Positions 44,182 through 52,662 of a DNA stretch of 64,000 nt are shown here, piece by piece. The stretch lies in NCBI RefSeq assembly GCF_901875305.1, contig NZ_CABFLY010000003.1:285171-349170 (forward strand). The letters run 5' to 3'. The notes below the pieces were generated by a model that was not told the DNA's origin, searched no databases, and saw nothing but the letters and a program-made list of their open reading frames with translations. Within the stretch, counting starts at the first letter, position 1. Each line of letters begins with the position of its first letter. This DNA is from Rothia mucilaginosa. Lineage in GTDB: Bacteria; Actinomycetota; Actinomycetes; Actinomycetales; Micrococcaceae. The position numbers and the translations under genes were made by a program.

Positions 44182-45108
44182 ATGTCTCAATCCAGTCATT
44201 CCGGTCATTCAGGAGCCGGAGCGATTATTGCCGCCCTGGGGGCGAATATCGGTATTGCCATCCTGAAGTTCTTGGCTTTTGCTCTGACCCGTTCTTCCTC
44301 GATGTTGGCCGAGGGTATCCATTCGCTGGCTGACTCTGGTAACCAGTTGCTGTTGCTGGTGGGTGGTCGCGCCTCCCGCAAGCAGGCCGATGAAGAGCAT
44401 CCGTTCGGTTATGGCCGTAACCGCTACATTTATGCGTTTATTGTCTCGATTATTATTTTCTCGTTGGGCGGCTTGTTCGCCCTGTATGAGGGGTTCGAGA
44501 AGCTTCACGATCCGCACGGTATTACTGAGTGGCAGTGGGTTCCTGTAGCCGTGCTGGTGGGTTCGATTCTGCTGGAGGGTAATTCCTTCCGCGTGGCGGT
44601 CAAGGAATCCGGCGGCTTGAAGGGGCAGCAGAGCTGGTTGCGTTTCCTGCGCACCTCGAAGAACCCGGAGCTTCCGGTGCTTCTGCTTGAGGACGCGGGC
44701 GCGCTGGTTGGCCTGTTACTGGCCCTGGTTGGTGTGGGCATGACCCTACTGACCGGTAACGGTCTGTGGGATGCTTTCGGTACCCTGGCTATCGGTATTC
44801 TGCTGGTCTTCATCGCGGCGTTCCTGGCCGTGGAGATGAAGTCGCTGATTTTGGGTGAGGCTGCTTCGCCGGAGGATTTGGCGAAGATTCGTGCGGCGAT
44901 TGAGGATGGCGACTCCGGTCGAATTATTCACATTAAGACCGTGCATTTGGGCCCCGAGGAGATTTTGGTGGCGGCAAAGATCCGCATCCATGATGCTGAT
45001 ACTGGTCGCGCGGTAGCTGATGAGATTGACGCGGCTGAGGTGCGTATTCGTGAGGCTGTTCCTGCGGCTCGCATTATCTATTTGGAGCCGGATATTTTCC
45101 GGGCTTAG
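44182..45108 (+). CDS. Cation diffusion facilitator (CDF) transporter
   Basis: Exports a divalent metal such as Zn, Mn or Fe in exchange for protons. Six hydrophobic helices and a cytoplasmic C-terminal domain (from about 215). Helix II has AEGIHSLADSGNQ with the His and Asp of the metal site; helix V has LLLEDAGALVG with its Asp. 308 aa, normal. A His-rich start (SSHSGHSG) could bind metal. ATG at 44182 follows GAAAGG. It is followed 18 bases later by the DUF421 gene, so the three genes to MutT form an operon. Confidence 0.88.
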   Translation: MSQSSHSGHSGAGAIIAALGANIGIAILKFLAFALTRSSSMLAEGIHSLADSGNQLLLLVGGRASRKQADEEHPFGYGRNRYIYAFIVSIIIFSLGGLFALYEGFEKLHDPHGITEWQWVPVAVLVGSILLEGNSFRVAVKESGGLKGQQSWLRFLRTSKNPELPVLLLEDAGALVGLLLALVGVGMTLLTGNGLWDAFGTLAIGILLVFIAAFLAVEMKSLILGEAASPEDLAKIRAAIEDGDSGRIIHIKTVHLGPEEILVAAKIRIHDADTGRAVADEIDAAEVRIREAVPAARIIYLEPDIFRA

Positions 45109-45126
45109 TTCTAGGAGATTTTTGTT

Positions 45127-45867
45127 ATGACCGTTGAGACGATTGTTGATGGTTTGCTGAAGATTTTCTGTGGCCTGATCATTATTTTGGTGTACCTGCG
45201 CCTGACTCACAGTTCTCAGGCGGGGCACCAGACCCCGATTGATACCATCGGCAATTTTGTTATCGGTGGTCTGCTTGGTGGCGTGCTGTATAGCACGCAG
45301 ATTAGTCTGTTCTACTTCATCGTCTACCTGGTGTTTACGCTGTGCATGATTCAGCTGCTGAACGTGGCGACGACGAAGATTCGTTTTCTGCATATGGCGG
45401 TGCGTGAGCAGCGTGTGCCGGTCATTACCGACGGTGATATTGATATTAAGAGCTTCCAGCAGTCCGATGTGGTTCTTGACCCGATGCATCTGATTGCTGA
45501 CCTGCGTGCGCAGGGTATTTATGACCTGGAAGAGATTGAGTTCGCTCAGATTGAGCCGAATGGTGCGCTGAGCGTGATCCGTAAGGGCGATGGTGCGCCG
45601 AACTTTGCTCTGATTGTGAAGGGCAAATTGGTCACTCGTGATATTGCGGATGCTCACAAGACCGAGGACTGGGTGCGATTGCAGTTGCGTGCGGCGAAGG
45701 TTGAACTTGAGGATGTCTTCCTGATGGAGTTCAAGAACGGTAACCGTCTGCTGATTCTGCTCAATGATGGCACTACCATTCGCCGTGAGGTCGCTGAGGC
45801 TTCGAATATGAACGATGAGCAGATGGAATGGGTAGAAGGCGTAGAAGAAGGTAATAAAGATGAGTGA
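45127..45867 (+). CDS. DUF421 (YetF-like) membrane protein
   Basis: A 246-aa protein with three N-terminal helices (about 6-30, 42-58, 62-82) and the YetF-type cytoplasmic domain ([14 protein letters not shown]..., [26 protein letters not shown]). The domain is known in Bacillus spore and envelope proteins, but function is unclear. Acidic C-terminus. ATG at 45127 follows TAGGAG at 45112. The mutT start lies inside its last codons. Confidence 0.87.
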   Translation: MTVETIVDGLLKIFCGLIIILVYLRLTHSSQAGHQTPIDTIGNFVIGGLLGGVLYSTQISLFYFIVYLVFTLCMIQLLNVATTKIRFLHMAVREQRVPVITDGDIDIKSFQQSDVVLDPMHLIADLRAQGIYDLEEIEFAQIEPNGALSVIRKGDGAPNFALIVKGKLVTRDIADAHKTEDWVRLQLRAAKVELEDVFLMEFKNGNRLLILLNDGTTIRREVAEASNMNDEQMEWVEGVEEGNKDE

Positions 45868-46351
45868 AGTATCGCCCTCGTTTGAGGTTCAGGTGGTTGG
45901 TGCCGCCATTGTTGATTCTTTGGAGGCGCCGACCCGTATGCTGGTGGCTCAGCGTTCTGCCCCGCAGACTGTTGCCGGCCTGTGGGAGTTTCCGGGCGGT
46001 AAGGTTGAACCGGGGGAGAGCTGTGAGCAGGCGCTGGTGCGTGAGCTGACAGAGGAGCTGGGTGTGCAGGCGCGTCTGGGTGCTGAGGTGCCCGGTGCGT
46101 ACCCGCAGGGTTGGCGCCTGAATGAGCGCCTGGCGATGCGTGTGTTCTTCGCTGAGATTCTTTCGGGTACTCCGGAGACTCTGGAGGACCACAGTGCTCT
46201 GCGGTGGATGCCGCTTCCTCCGGTGGGGGAGGGAATCCTTGAGGCTGTGGAGGCCGCTGAGATTCTGGCGCTACCGTGGATTCCTGCTGACTTTCCGATT
46301 GTGGAGGCGCTCTTGCGTCAGCTCGGTCGGCTTGGGACGGGCGAAAGCTAA
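45860..46351 (+). CDS. NUDIX hydrolase, MutT-like (8-oxo-dGTP diphosphatase type)
   Basis: Probably removes oxidised nucleotides. The complete NUDIX box G-x5-E-x7-REUxEExGU is at about 38-60 (GGKVEPGE...REL-TEELGV). The LWEFPGGK lead-in and [22 protein letters not shown] resemble bacterial MutT. 163 aa. ATG at 45860 overlaps the end of the DUF421 gene by 8 bases, with AAGG upstream, showing translational coupling. Confidence 0.9.
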   Translation: MSEVSPSFEVQVVGAAIVDSLEAPTRMLVAQRSAPQTVAGLWEFPGGKVEPGESCEQALVRELTEELGVQARLGAEVPGAYPQGWRLNERLAMRVFFAEILSGTPETLEDHSALRWMPLPPVGEGILEAVEAAEILALPWIPADFPIVEALLRQLGRLGTGES

Positions 46352-46477
46352 GGGTGAGCGCTTCGCTGGCAGAGGCTGCTCAGGTAGTCGTCGCGGCGTC
46401 TTGGCGGAATGTAATGGCGTTCATGTGACGTAATATTTTCGTTCGAATAGTATTTTTCTCAGCTTTTTTTAAAAGTC

Positions 46478-46525
46478 CACGTGGGGTGGGGCTCCGATGC
46501 GGAGCCCCACCCCACGTGTATTTTT
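46478..46525 (+). terminator. Very strong terminator
   Basis: Arms of 18 perfect pairs (46478-46495 and 46501-46518) around GATGC, followed by TATTTTT. A preceding TTTTTTTAAAA makes it potentially bidirectional. Confidence 0.95.
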
Positions 46526-46548
46526 ATGCGTGAAACATAACTTAAAAC

Positions 46549-46567
46549 TAAGTCTAGCCTATCTTTA
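46549..46567 (+). promoter_or_regulatory. Weak DtxR/IdeR-like iron box
   Basis: This site matches the 19-base consensus TTAGGTTAGGCTAACCTAA at 12 positions, including the central TAG-CTA. Iron control of efeUOB would be expected, but the site is 200 bases upstream and degenerate. Confidence 0.25.
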
Positions 46568-46766
46568 TTGTCAGTTATGTATTCATTTGCTGTAAAGATA
46601 TGCTGACAACTTGTATTGGTGGGAGGGCCTTGATGTGGGTGAAGGCTCGGCTGGCCTTCGAGTCGCTCAGACAGAGTGTTCAGTAGTGTCGTCAAACGCA
46701 CCATTTTCCTCGTACTCTTAAGAAGTCAATTAGGATAAAAAAATATGTTGATTTGGTGATACTGAC

Positions 46767-47663
46767 ATGAATTTTTGGGGAGCCTTCCTCGGAAACTTTC
46801 TGATAGGCCTACGCGAAGGCCTTGAAGCGGCCCTGGTGGTCGGAATCCTCCTGGCCTACATCCGCAAGACAAAGCGAACCCACCTGCTCACACCCATGTG
46901 GTTAGGCGTGGCGGTCGCGGTCATCATCTCTCTCAGCTTTGGGGCGCTACTCACCTTCGGCCCCGAAACCCTCACCTTCGAGGCACAGGAAGCTATCGGC
47001 GGCTCCCTGTCCATCATCTCAGTCGGCTTCGTCACCTGGATGATTTTCTGGATGGCAGAAAACGCCCGCCTGCTCTCTGCCGAACTCAAGGAAAAACTGG
47101 ACGCCGCGCAGACCAGCGCCTGGGCGGTCATCCTGCTCGCTGCTCTTTCGGTAGGCCGTGAGGGTCTCGAAACCACCCTGTTCATTTGGTCGGCCACCCG
47201 CACCGCCGGCCAGGAGGCGAACGCAACCCCCATGCTCGGCGCTCTCGTCGGTATCCTGGTTGCCATCCTCATGGCCTGGGCCATGATGCGCGGTATGATG
47301 CGCATCAACCTCTCCCGTTTCTTCACTATCACCGGTGCATTCCTGGTGATTGTGGCGGCCGGGGTGCTCTCCTACGGTATTCACGACCTGCAGGAGTCGG
47401 GCATCCTGCCTGGCCTCAATAACACCGCGTTTGAGTCCTACCACTACATCGACCCGAGCGGTTTTGTGGGTACCCTGCTCAAGGCAGTGTTCAACCTGTC
47501 CTCGACCACCACCTGGCTTGAGGCCGGTGCCTGGATCCTGTACGTGGGTATCGTGATGCCGCTGTTCATCCGTGCGCAGCGTCCGGGTCTGAAGGTTTCG
47601 GCTAAGAAGCCGGTGGCGAAGCCTGAAGCTGAAAAGACGGTAGCCTCGGGTTCTCAGAGCTAG
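46767..47663 (+). CDS. efeU: Iron permease EfeU (FTR1 family)
   Basis: Membrane iron channel of the EfeUOB system. Two REGLE motifs (REGLEAAL near 16 and REGLETTL near 132) supply the iron-binding glutamates. About seven hydrophobic segments. 298 aa. The adjacent efeO and efeB complete an acid-favoured ferrous/heme iron uptake system. The ATG at 46767 lacks a strong ribosome-binding site. Confidence 0.93.
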   Translation: MNFWGAFLGNFLIGLREGLEAALVVGILLAYIRKTKRTHLLTPMWLGVAVAVIISLSFGALLTFGPETLTFEAQEAIGGSLSIISVGFVTWMIFWMAENARLLSAELKEKLDAAQTSAWAVILLAALSVGREGLETTLFIWSATRTAGQEANATPMLGALVGILVAILMAWAMMRGMMRINLSRFFTITGAFLVIVAAGVLSYGIHDLQESGILPGLNNTAFESYHYIDPSGFVGTLLKAVFNLSSTTTWLEAGAWILYVGIVMPLFIRAQRPGLKVSAKKPVAKPEAEKTVASGSQS

Positions 47664-47782
47664 AGCTAACCCGCTCGGATGAGCCTGCATGAGCCCGAAT
47701 GGCTCACCAATCATCCCCCAGAAATATCCCCTCAAGGTGCGACAAAGAACCGTCGCCAACACATACACAATAAGGAGAAACC

Positions 47783-49000
47783 ATGCGTAAGACTTTCGCC
47801 TCCGCAGGTGCACTGCTCTCGGTCGGTGCGCTCGCCCTGACCGGCTGCACCCCCAACAACCAGAACGTAGCGTCCTCCGCTTCGGGCGCCGCATCCTCCG
47901 ATGGCACCATTAACGTCACCGCAAGCGACAACGCCTGCAAGTTGTCGGCTACCACCGTCAAGGCTGGCACCGTGACCTTCAAGGTTAAGAACGAGGGCAC
48001 CAAGGTCAACGAGTTCTACGTGCTTGGCGCTGACGGCCTGCGCATCGTCTCCGAGGTGGAGAACATTGGCCCGAACCTCAGCCGCGACCTGACCGTGGAA
48101 CTGCCCGAGGGTAGCTACAAAACCGCCTGCAAGCCCGGCATGGTCGGCGACGGTATCCGCGGTGACTTCACCGTGACCAAGAACGAGAAGGCTCCCTCGA
48201 TTTCCGCCGACGAACAGGCCCTGCGCGACACCGCAGTTACCCAGTACACCGCCTACGTTAAGGACCAGGTCGAGGCACTGAAGACCAAGACTGAGCAGTT
48301 TGCTGAGCTATACACCGCCGGTAAGGACGACGAGGCGAAGGCCCTGTACTCCTCAGCTCGCATGCACTACGAACGCATCGAGCCCGTGGCTGAGTCCTTC
48401 GGCGATTTGGACCCGGCACTGGATGCCCGCCAGGCAGACGTTGAAGAGGGTAAGGAGTGGACCGGCTGGCACAAGATTGAGAAGGACCTGTGGCAACCGA
48501 CCGCCGAAAATAACGGCGGTAAGAAGTACACCCCGCTGACCAAGGAACAGCGCGCGGAGGTCGCCAAGAAGCTGGTGGAAGACACCCAGAAGCTTTACGA
48601 CGAGGTGCACTCCTCCAACTTCAAGCTTGAGGCATTCCAGATTTCTAACGGCTCGAAGGAACTGCTGGACGAGGTCTTCAACACCAAGATCAGCGGTGAG
48701 GAAGAGACCTGGTCGCACACCGACCTCTCGGATTTCCAAGGCAACATTGATGGAGCCCGCGTGGCCTACGAGGGTGTTCTGCCGATTCTGAAGCAGAAGG
48801 ACCCGAAGCTGGCTCAGGACATCGAGAAGAAGTTTGAGGCCGTGCAGAAGCTGCTCGACAAGTACAAGAAGGGTGACAGCTACACTCTGTACAACGAGCT
48901 GACCAAGGACCAGGTCCGCGAGCTGTCCGACGCTGTAGAGGCTCTGTCCGAGCCGGTGTCGAAGATGACCGAGGTCGTCACCGGTTCCGCGGCGAAGTAG
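47783..49000 (+). CDS. efeO: EfeO iron-uptake lipoprotein (cupredoxin + M75 domain)
   Basis: Extracytoplasmic component delivering iron to EfeU. A lipoprotein signal ends in LTGC (Cys22). A cupredoxin-like domain (about 40-140) precedes the M75 imelysin-like domain, with HYERIEP near 196 and GWHKIEKDLW near 230 as candidate metal ligands. 405 aa, typical. ATG at 47783 follows AAGGAG at 47771-47776. Confidence 0.93.
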   Translation: MRKTFASAGALLSVGALALTGCTPNNQNVASSASGAASSDGTINVTASDNACKLSATTVKAGTVTFKVKNEGTKVNEFYVLGADGLRIVSEVENIGPNLSRDLTVELPEGSYKTACKPGMVGDGIRGDFTVTKNEKAPSISADEQALRDTAVTQYTAYVKDQVEALKTKTEQFAELYTAGKDDEAKALYSSARMHYERIEPVAESFGDLDPALDARQADVEEGKEWTGWHKIEKDLWQPTAENNGGKKYTPLTKEQRAEVAKKLVEDTQKLYDEVHSSNFKLEAFQISNGSKELLDEVFNTKISGEEETWSHTDLSDFQGNIDGARVAYEGVLPILKQKDPKLAQDIEKKFEAVQKLLDKYKKGDSYTLYNELTKDQVRELSDAVEALSEPVSKMTEVVTGSAAK

Positions 49001-49159
49001 CACATCGTACGGTAGCGGCCCGCTAAAACGGATGCGCTACCTGTAGCCGGGTGGGGGAACATTGAGCCCCCGCCCGGCTGGGGCCTTTATGGGCTCCGTT
49101 TCTCCCATAGATTTACCGCGCTCTCACATATTCACCACAGCACAGAAGAAAGGCTTCCC

Positions 49160-50509
49160 ATGCCTACCGACCGCAATTCCCATACCACTGAAACAACCCC
49201 GGAGGCACACCACGAGACTTCCCGCACCGCCGGTACCACCCGTCGCGGCGCGTTGGGCGTAGCACTTGCTGGCGCCGGAGCCTTGGGGGCGTTAGGCGCG
49301 CTCGCCGGATGCGCCAGCCCAGCCTCCAACAACCACAACCAGGCCGCGGCCTCGAATTCAGCCTCGGGCGCCTCGAACGACTCTCACCCCTTCTACGGTG
49401 AGCACCAGAGCGGTATCTCCACCGAGGTGCAGGACCGCATGTACTTCGTGGCGCTGAACCTGAAGACCACCGACCGTGAAGAGATTCGTTCCCTTTTCCA
49501 GGAGTGGACGAAGGCCTCCGCAAAGATGCAGGCTGGCGAGGTCGTGGGGGAGGAACGCTCCTACGAGGCACCGCCTAAGGATACGGGCGAGGCTATGGAT
49601 CTCTCCGCCGCACATCTGACCATCACCTTTGGCCTGGGCCGTAGCTTCTTTGTCGACGAAAATGATAAGGACCGCTTCGGCTTCGCCAGCAAGCTACCGG
49701 AGGCGCTTGTGCGCATCCCGCATATGACCGGGGACGCGCTGGAGGCGCAGCGTAGCGACGGCGACCTGTGCATCCAGGCCTGTGCGGACGACCCGCAGGT
49801 GGCCTTCCACGCGATTCGCAACCTGATTCGCATCGCTGGTGGCCGCGCCGTGGTGGCCTGGCAGCAGCTGGGCTTCGGGCGTACCGCCTCCACGACCACC
49901 ACACAGGTGACGGCGCGTAACCTCTTCGGCTTCAAGGACGGCACGAACAACTTGAAGGTTGAGGATCCGGACCTGCTGAAGAAGCACGTGTGGACCTCCT
50001 CGCAGAATTCGGCGAACAGCCCGGCGTGGATGGAGGGCGGTAGCTACCTGGCCGCGCGCCGCATTCGTATGAAGATTGAGACATGGGACCGCACCCGACT
50101 GCGTGAGCAGGAGGAGATTGTGGGCCGTACCAAGACGACCGGTGCCCCGCTCTCTGGCGGTGATGAGTTCACCAAGCTCGATTTTTCGGCGATGGGTCGC
50201 TCCGGCCCCCTGATTCCTGCGGATTCCCATGTGCGTCTGATGCATCCGGATCAGAACCAGGGTGTGCAGATTCTGCGTCGTGGCTTCAACTACACTGATG
50301 GCGCTGATGAGTTGGGACGCCTGGATGCGGGTCTGTTTTTCATCGCTTACGTGTGTGATCCGCGTACCCATTTCATTCCGATGCTGAGTAAGATGACCGC
50401 TTCAGATGCGATGAGTGAGTACCTGCGCCATACCGGTAACGCTCTTTTCGCGGTACCGCCCGGGGTGAAGGACGAGAACGACTACATCTGCTCGGGCCTT
50501 TTTAGCTAG
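49160..50509 (+). CDS. efeB: Deferrochelatase/peroxidase EfeB (DyP type)
   Basis: Heme peroxidase that can release iron from heme. A Tat signal with TTRRGALG near 27 runs through an Ala/Gly/Leu-rich core to LAGC, so it is a Tat-exported lipoprotein. The DyP signature GFKDGTNN is near 255, with the proximal His and Arg region downstream (RTHF, RRGFNY). 449 aa. ATG at 49160 follows AAAGG. It closes the efeUOB operon. Confidence 0.93.
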   Translation: MPTDRNSHTTETTPEAHHETSRTAGTTRRGALGVALAGAGALGALGALAGCASPASNNHNQAAASNSASGASNDSHPFYGEHQSGISTEVQDRMYFVALNLKTTDREEIRSLFQEWTKASAKMQAGEVVGEERSYEAPPKDTGEAMDLSAAHLTITFGLGRSFFVDENDKDRFGFASKLPEALVRIPHMTGDALEAQRSDGDLCIQACADDPQVAFHAIRNLIRIAGGRAVVAWQQLGFGRTASTTTTQVTARNLFGFKDGTNNLKVEDPDLLKKHVWTSSQNSANSPAWMEGGSYLAARRIRMKIETWDRTRLREQEEIVGRTKTTGAPLSGGDEFTKLDFSAMGRSGPLIPADSHVRLMHPDQNQGVQILRRGFNYTDGADELGRLDAGLFFIAYVCDPRTHFIPMLSKMTASDAMSEYLRHTGNALFAVPPGVKDENDYICSGLFS

Positions 50510-50553
50510 GTCTGCTCAGCGTGGACAGGCTTGGTTTGATGCTCTGATACTGT

Positions 50554-50600
50554 GCGACGTGCCGACGAACCATTCGATGGGAGGTTCGCCGGCACGTCGC
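50554..50600 (+). terminator. Hairpin terminator after efeB
   Basis: GCGACGTGCCG-A-CGAACC and GGTTCG-C-CGGCACGTCGC form 17 pairs with one internal mismatch around ATTCGATGGGA. No T-run. Confidence 0.65.
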
Positions 50601-50693
50601 CATATGTGAGCTCAACACGGGTGTTTTCTTTGGAAACCTCTTACCAACCGGGTAGTATTGAGGGAGAAATCACATCCAATTTGGGAGACAATG

Positions 50694-51215
50694 ATGACTG
50701 CTCAACCTCCGTACGACCCGAATGCGTACCGTTCCGACGCGGTACCATCGGATACCCAAGCTATCTACATTCAGGAAGGTGGCTCCAAGCCTGGTGGGAT
50801 TCTGTTCCATTCGCCGACTAAGCACCCCAAGATTCTGCACCTGCAGGAGATTATGATTGTTTCCGCGCTGATTTGCTTTATTCACGGCATCATTTCCTCG
50901 TTCGCGCCGGACAATCTGTCTCCGTTGAAGGGCCTGCCGGAGTTCGGCATCGTGGGCGGCCTGGGATTGCTCATTGGCTCGGCTATCGTGTACACGTGGG
51001 TGTACGTCACGATTCAGAAGGGCAAGCGCCAGGGCCTGACCGTCGGCCTGATCTTCGCGATTCTCGGTGCTTTCGTCGCAATTCTCTCGCTGATTGGCAA
51101 CGTGATTGACGCTCAGCGCTACGGTTTTGTGCCGCTGTACGCTGCATGGTTTATCGCTAACGTGCTGTGGATTCGCGCGTCCTTCGACCCCGAGGTCAGG
51201 GAAATGCTGGCTTAA
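50694..51215 (+). CDS. Four-helix membrane protein of unknown function
   Basis: A 173-aa protein not recognised by family. The first ~60 residues are polar, Pro/Tyr-rich and probably cytoplasmic (AQPPYDPNAYRSD). Four hydrophobic helices follow at about 63-80, 95-115, 122-142 and 152-165. ATG at 50694 is preferred to the adjacent ATG at 50691 because GGGAG at 50683-50687 then has 6-base spacing. It has its own terminator and sits alone between efeB and pheS. Confidence 0.75.
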   Translation: MTAQPPYDPNAYRSDAVPSDTQAIYIQEGGSKPGGILFHSPTKHPKILHLQEIMIVSALICFIHGIISSFAPDNLSPLKGLPEFGIVGGLGLLIGSAIVYTWVYVTIQKGKRQGLTVGLIFAILGAFVAILSLIGNVIDAQRYGFVPLYAAWFIANVLWIRASFDPEVREMLA

Positions 51216-51531
51216 CCGTTGTTGCCGCGATGACCCGTTTGGTGAATATGCCGCCGCGGGATGCGCGCCTCTGTTGGCTCCACGCCTTATCAAAGCATCA
51301 GAGCGCCCGGATGGACTATCCGGGCGCTCTGATGCTTTCGCATTGTTCTCTGGTCTAAAATGGGTAGGATATGCGCCCGCAGACCCTACCGGGATGCTCC
51401 GCCTCTGACCCGCTCGGTACCCGCCGTGCCTGAGGTAGTTTGGTGAGCTCTCGCGGTTCCGCGGTGCAGCCCCATAGTGACAACCAGCCGACCGGCCTCA
51501 ACGCGCCGGTGGTACGCAGAGAAGAGTGACA
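51216..51531 (+). other. Region upstream of pheS
   Basis: 316 bases without a gene: a strong terminator (51293-51338), then a possible -10 TAAAAT (51356-51361) and a leader of about 165 bases with some GC-rich hairpins. The T-box signature (AGGGTGGNACCGCG) is absent on this strand. Confidence 0.5.
51293..51338 (+). terminator. Rho-independent terminator
   Basis: GCATCAGAGCGCCCGGAT pairs perfectly with ATCCGGGCGCTCTGATGC around GGACT, then TTT. Confidence 0.92.
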
Positions 51532-52659
51532 ATGACCGATTCCGTGCAGGAACACGAGGGCCCGAAGGGTCCGGCTCAGGTCCTCGCCAACATTGCGCAG
51601 GTCCTGGAGAACAACCCCGAAAAGGGTCTGGACGCCGTTCGTGAGGCATTTGAGGCCGAGCGAGAGCGCGCCAAGCAGGAGATTCGCGAGAAGGCAAAAG
51701 ACTTTGACAGCCTCAAGGAGGTGCGCCTGAGCTTCTTCGGTGAGAAGGGCATCATGAGCGTTGCCAACCGCCAGATGCGCGACCTTCAGAACCAGCACAA
51801 GGGCCCCGTGGGCAAACTGCTGGGTCAGGCCCGCGCCGCACTGACCGAGGTTATTGAGGCTCGCACCAAGGAGCTGGAGGCTGAGCGTGAGGCCCGCATC
51901 CTGGCCGAGGAGACCGTGGATATGTCAGCCGCATCCTCGCGCCGTTCCCTGGGTGGCCGCCACCCCATCGCTCTGATGCAGGAGCGCCTGACCGACATTT
52001 TCGTCGGCATGGGCTGGGAGGTTGCCGATGGCCCCGAGCTGGAGTCCGAGTGGTACAACTTTGACGCTCTGAACATTAAGCCGGACCACCCGGCTCGCGA
52101 AATGCAGGACACCTTCTACGTTGAGCCGAAGAACGCTCACCTGCTGTTGCGCACCCACACCTCCCCGGTGCAGATGCGTTCGATGCTCTCGCGCGAGTTG
52201 CCCCTGTACATCGTGTGCCCCGGCCAGGTGTACCGCACCGACGAGCTGGACGCCACCCACACTCCGGTCTTCCACCAAATTGAGGGCCTGGCCGTGGATA
52301 AGGGCCTGACCATGGCCGATTTGAAGGGCACCCTGGAGTACATGGCCCGCGCCATGTTCGGCGAAGAGGCTAAGATTCGCTTGCGCCCGAATTTCTTCCC
52401 CTTCACCGAGCCCTCCGCTGAGCTGGACCTGTGGCACCCCAACGCCAAGGGTGGCCCCCAGTGGATTGAGTGGGGTGGTTGCGGCATGGTGAACCCGAAC
52501 GTGCTGCGTGCCGCCGGCATCGATCCCGAGGAGTACTCGGGATTTGCGTTCGGTATGGGTATTGAGCGTACCCTCATGTTCCGTAACAACGTCGCCGACA
52601 TGCACGACATGGTCGAGGGCGACATCCGTTTCTCTGAGCAGTTCGGGATGGAGATTTAA
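51532..52659 (+). CDS. pheS: Phenylalanyl-tRNA synthetase alpha subunit
   Basis: Catalytic subunit of the alpha2-beta2 enzyme. An N-terminal coiled coil covers about 25-110, followed by the class II core: motif 1 region near 150-165 (HPIALMQERLTDIFVGMGWE), motif 2 (QVYRTDELDATHTPVFHQIEG) near 225-245, motif 3 FAFGMGIERTLMFR near 340. 375 aa. ATG at 51532 is chosen over the in-frame GTG at 51526 because GAAGAG at 51521-51526 gives 5-base spacing. pheT follows after 3 bases. Confidence 0.97.
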   Translation: MTDSVQEHEGPKGPAQVLANIAQVLENNPEKGLDAVREAFEAERERAKQEIREKAKDFDSLKEVRLSFFGEKGIMSVANRQMRDLQNQHKGPVGKLLGQARAALTEVIEARTKELEAEREARILAEETVDMSAASSRRSLGGRHPIALMQERLTDIFVGMGWEVADGPELESEWYNFDALNIKPDHPAREMQDTFYVEPKNAHLLLRTHTSPVQMRSMLSRELPLYIVCPGQVYRTDELDATHTPVFHQIEGLAVDKGLTMADLKGTLEYMARAMFGEEAKIRLRPNFFPFTEPSAELDLWHPNAKGGPQWIEWGGCGMVNPNVLRAAGIDPEEYSGFAFGMGIERTLMFRNNVADMHDMVEGDIRFSEQFGMEI

Positions 52660-52662
52660 ATT

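Larger units (their letters stand above)
46352..46766 (+). other. mutT-efeU intergenic region
   Basis: 415 bases without a credible gene. It contains an 18-pair terminator (46478-46525), then an AT-rich stretch with a weak DtxR/IdeR-like element (46549-46567) and presumably the efeU promoter. TTCGAATA occurs at 46442-46449. Confidence 0.65.

Noticed and set aside
46459..46704. 81-codon reverse open frame before efeU
   Set aside because: It spans the 18-pair terminator and an AT-rich promoter region, and has no start signal.
51339..51531. T-box riboswitch upstream of pheS
   Set aside because: Only a reverse-complement-like TCGCGGTTCC is present; the forward-strand AGGGTGGNACCGCG core is absent and no terminator lies close to pheS.
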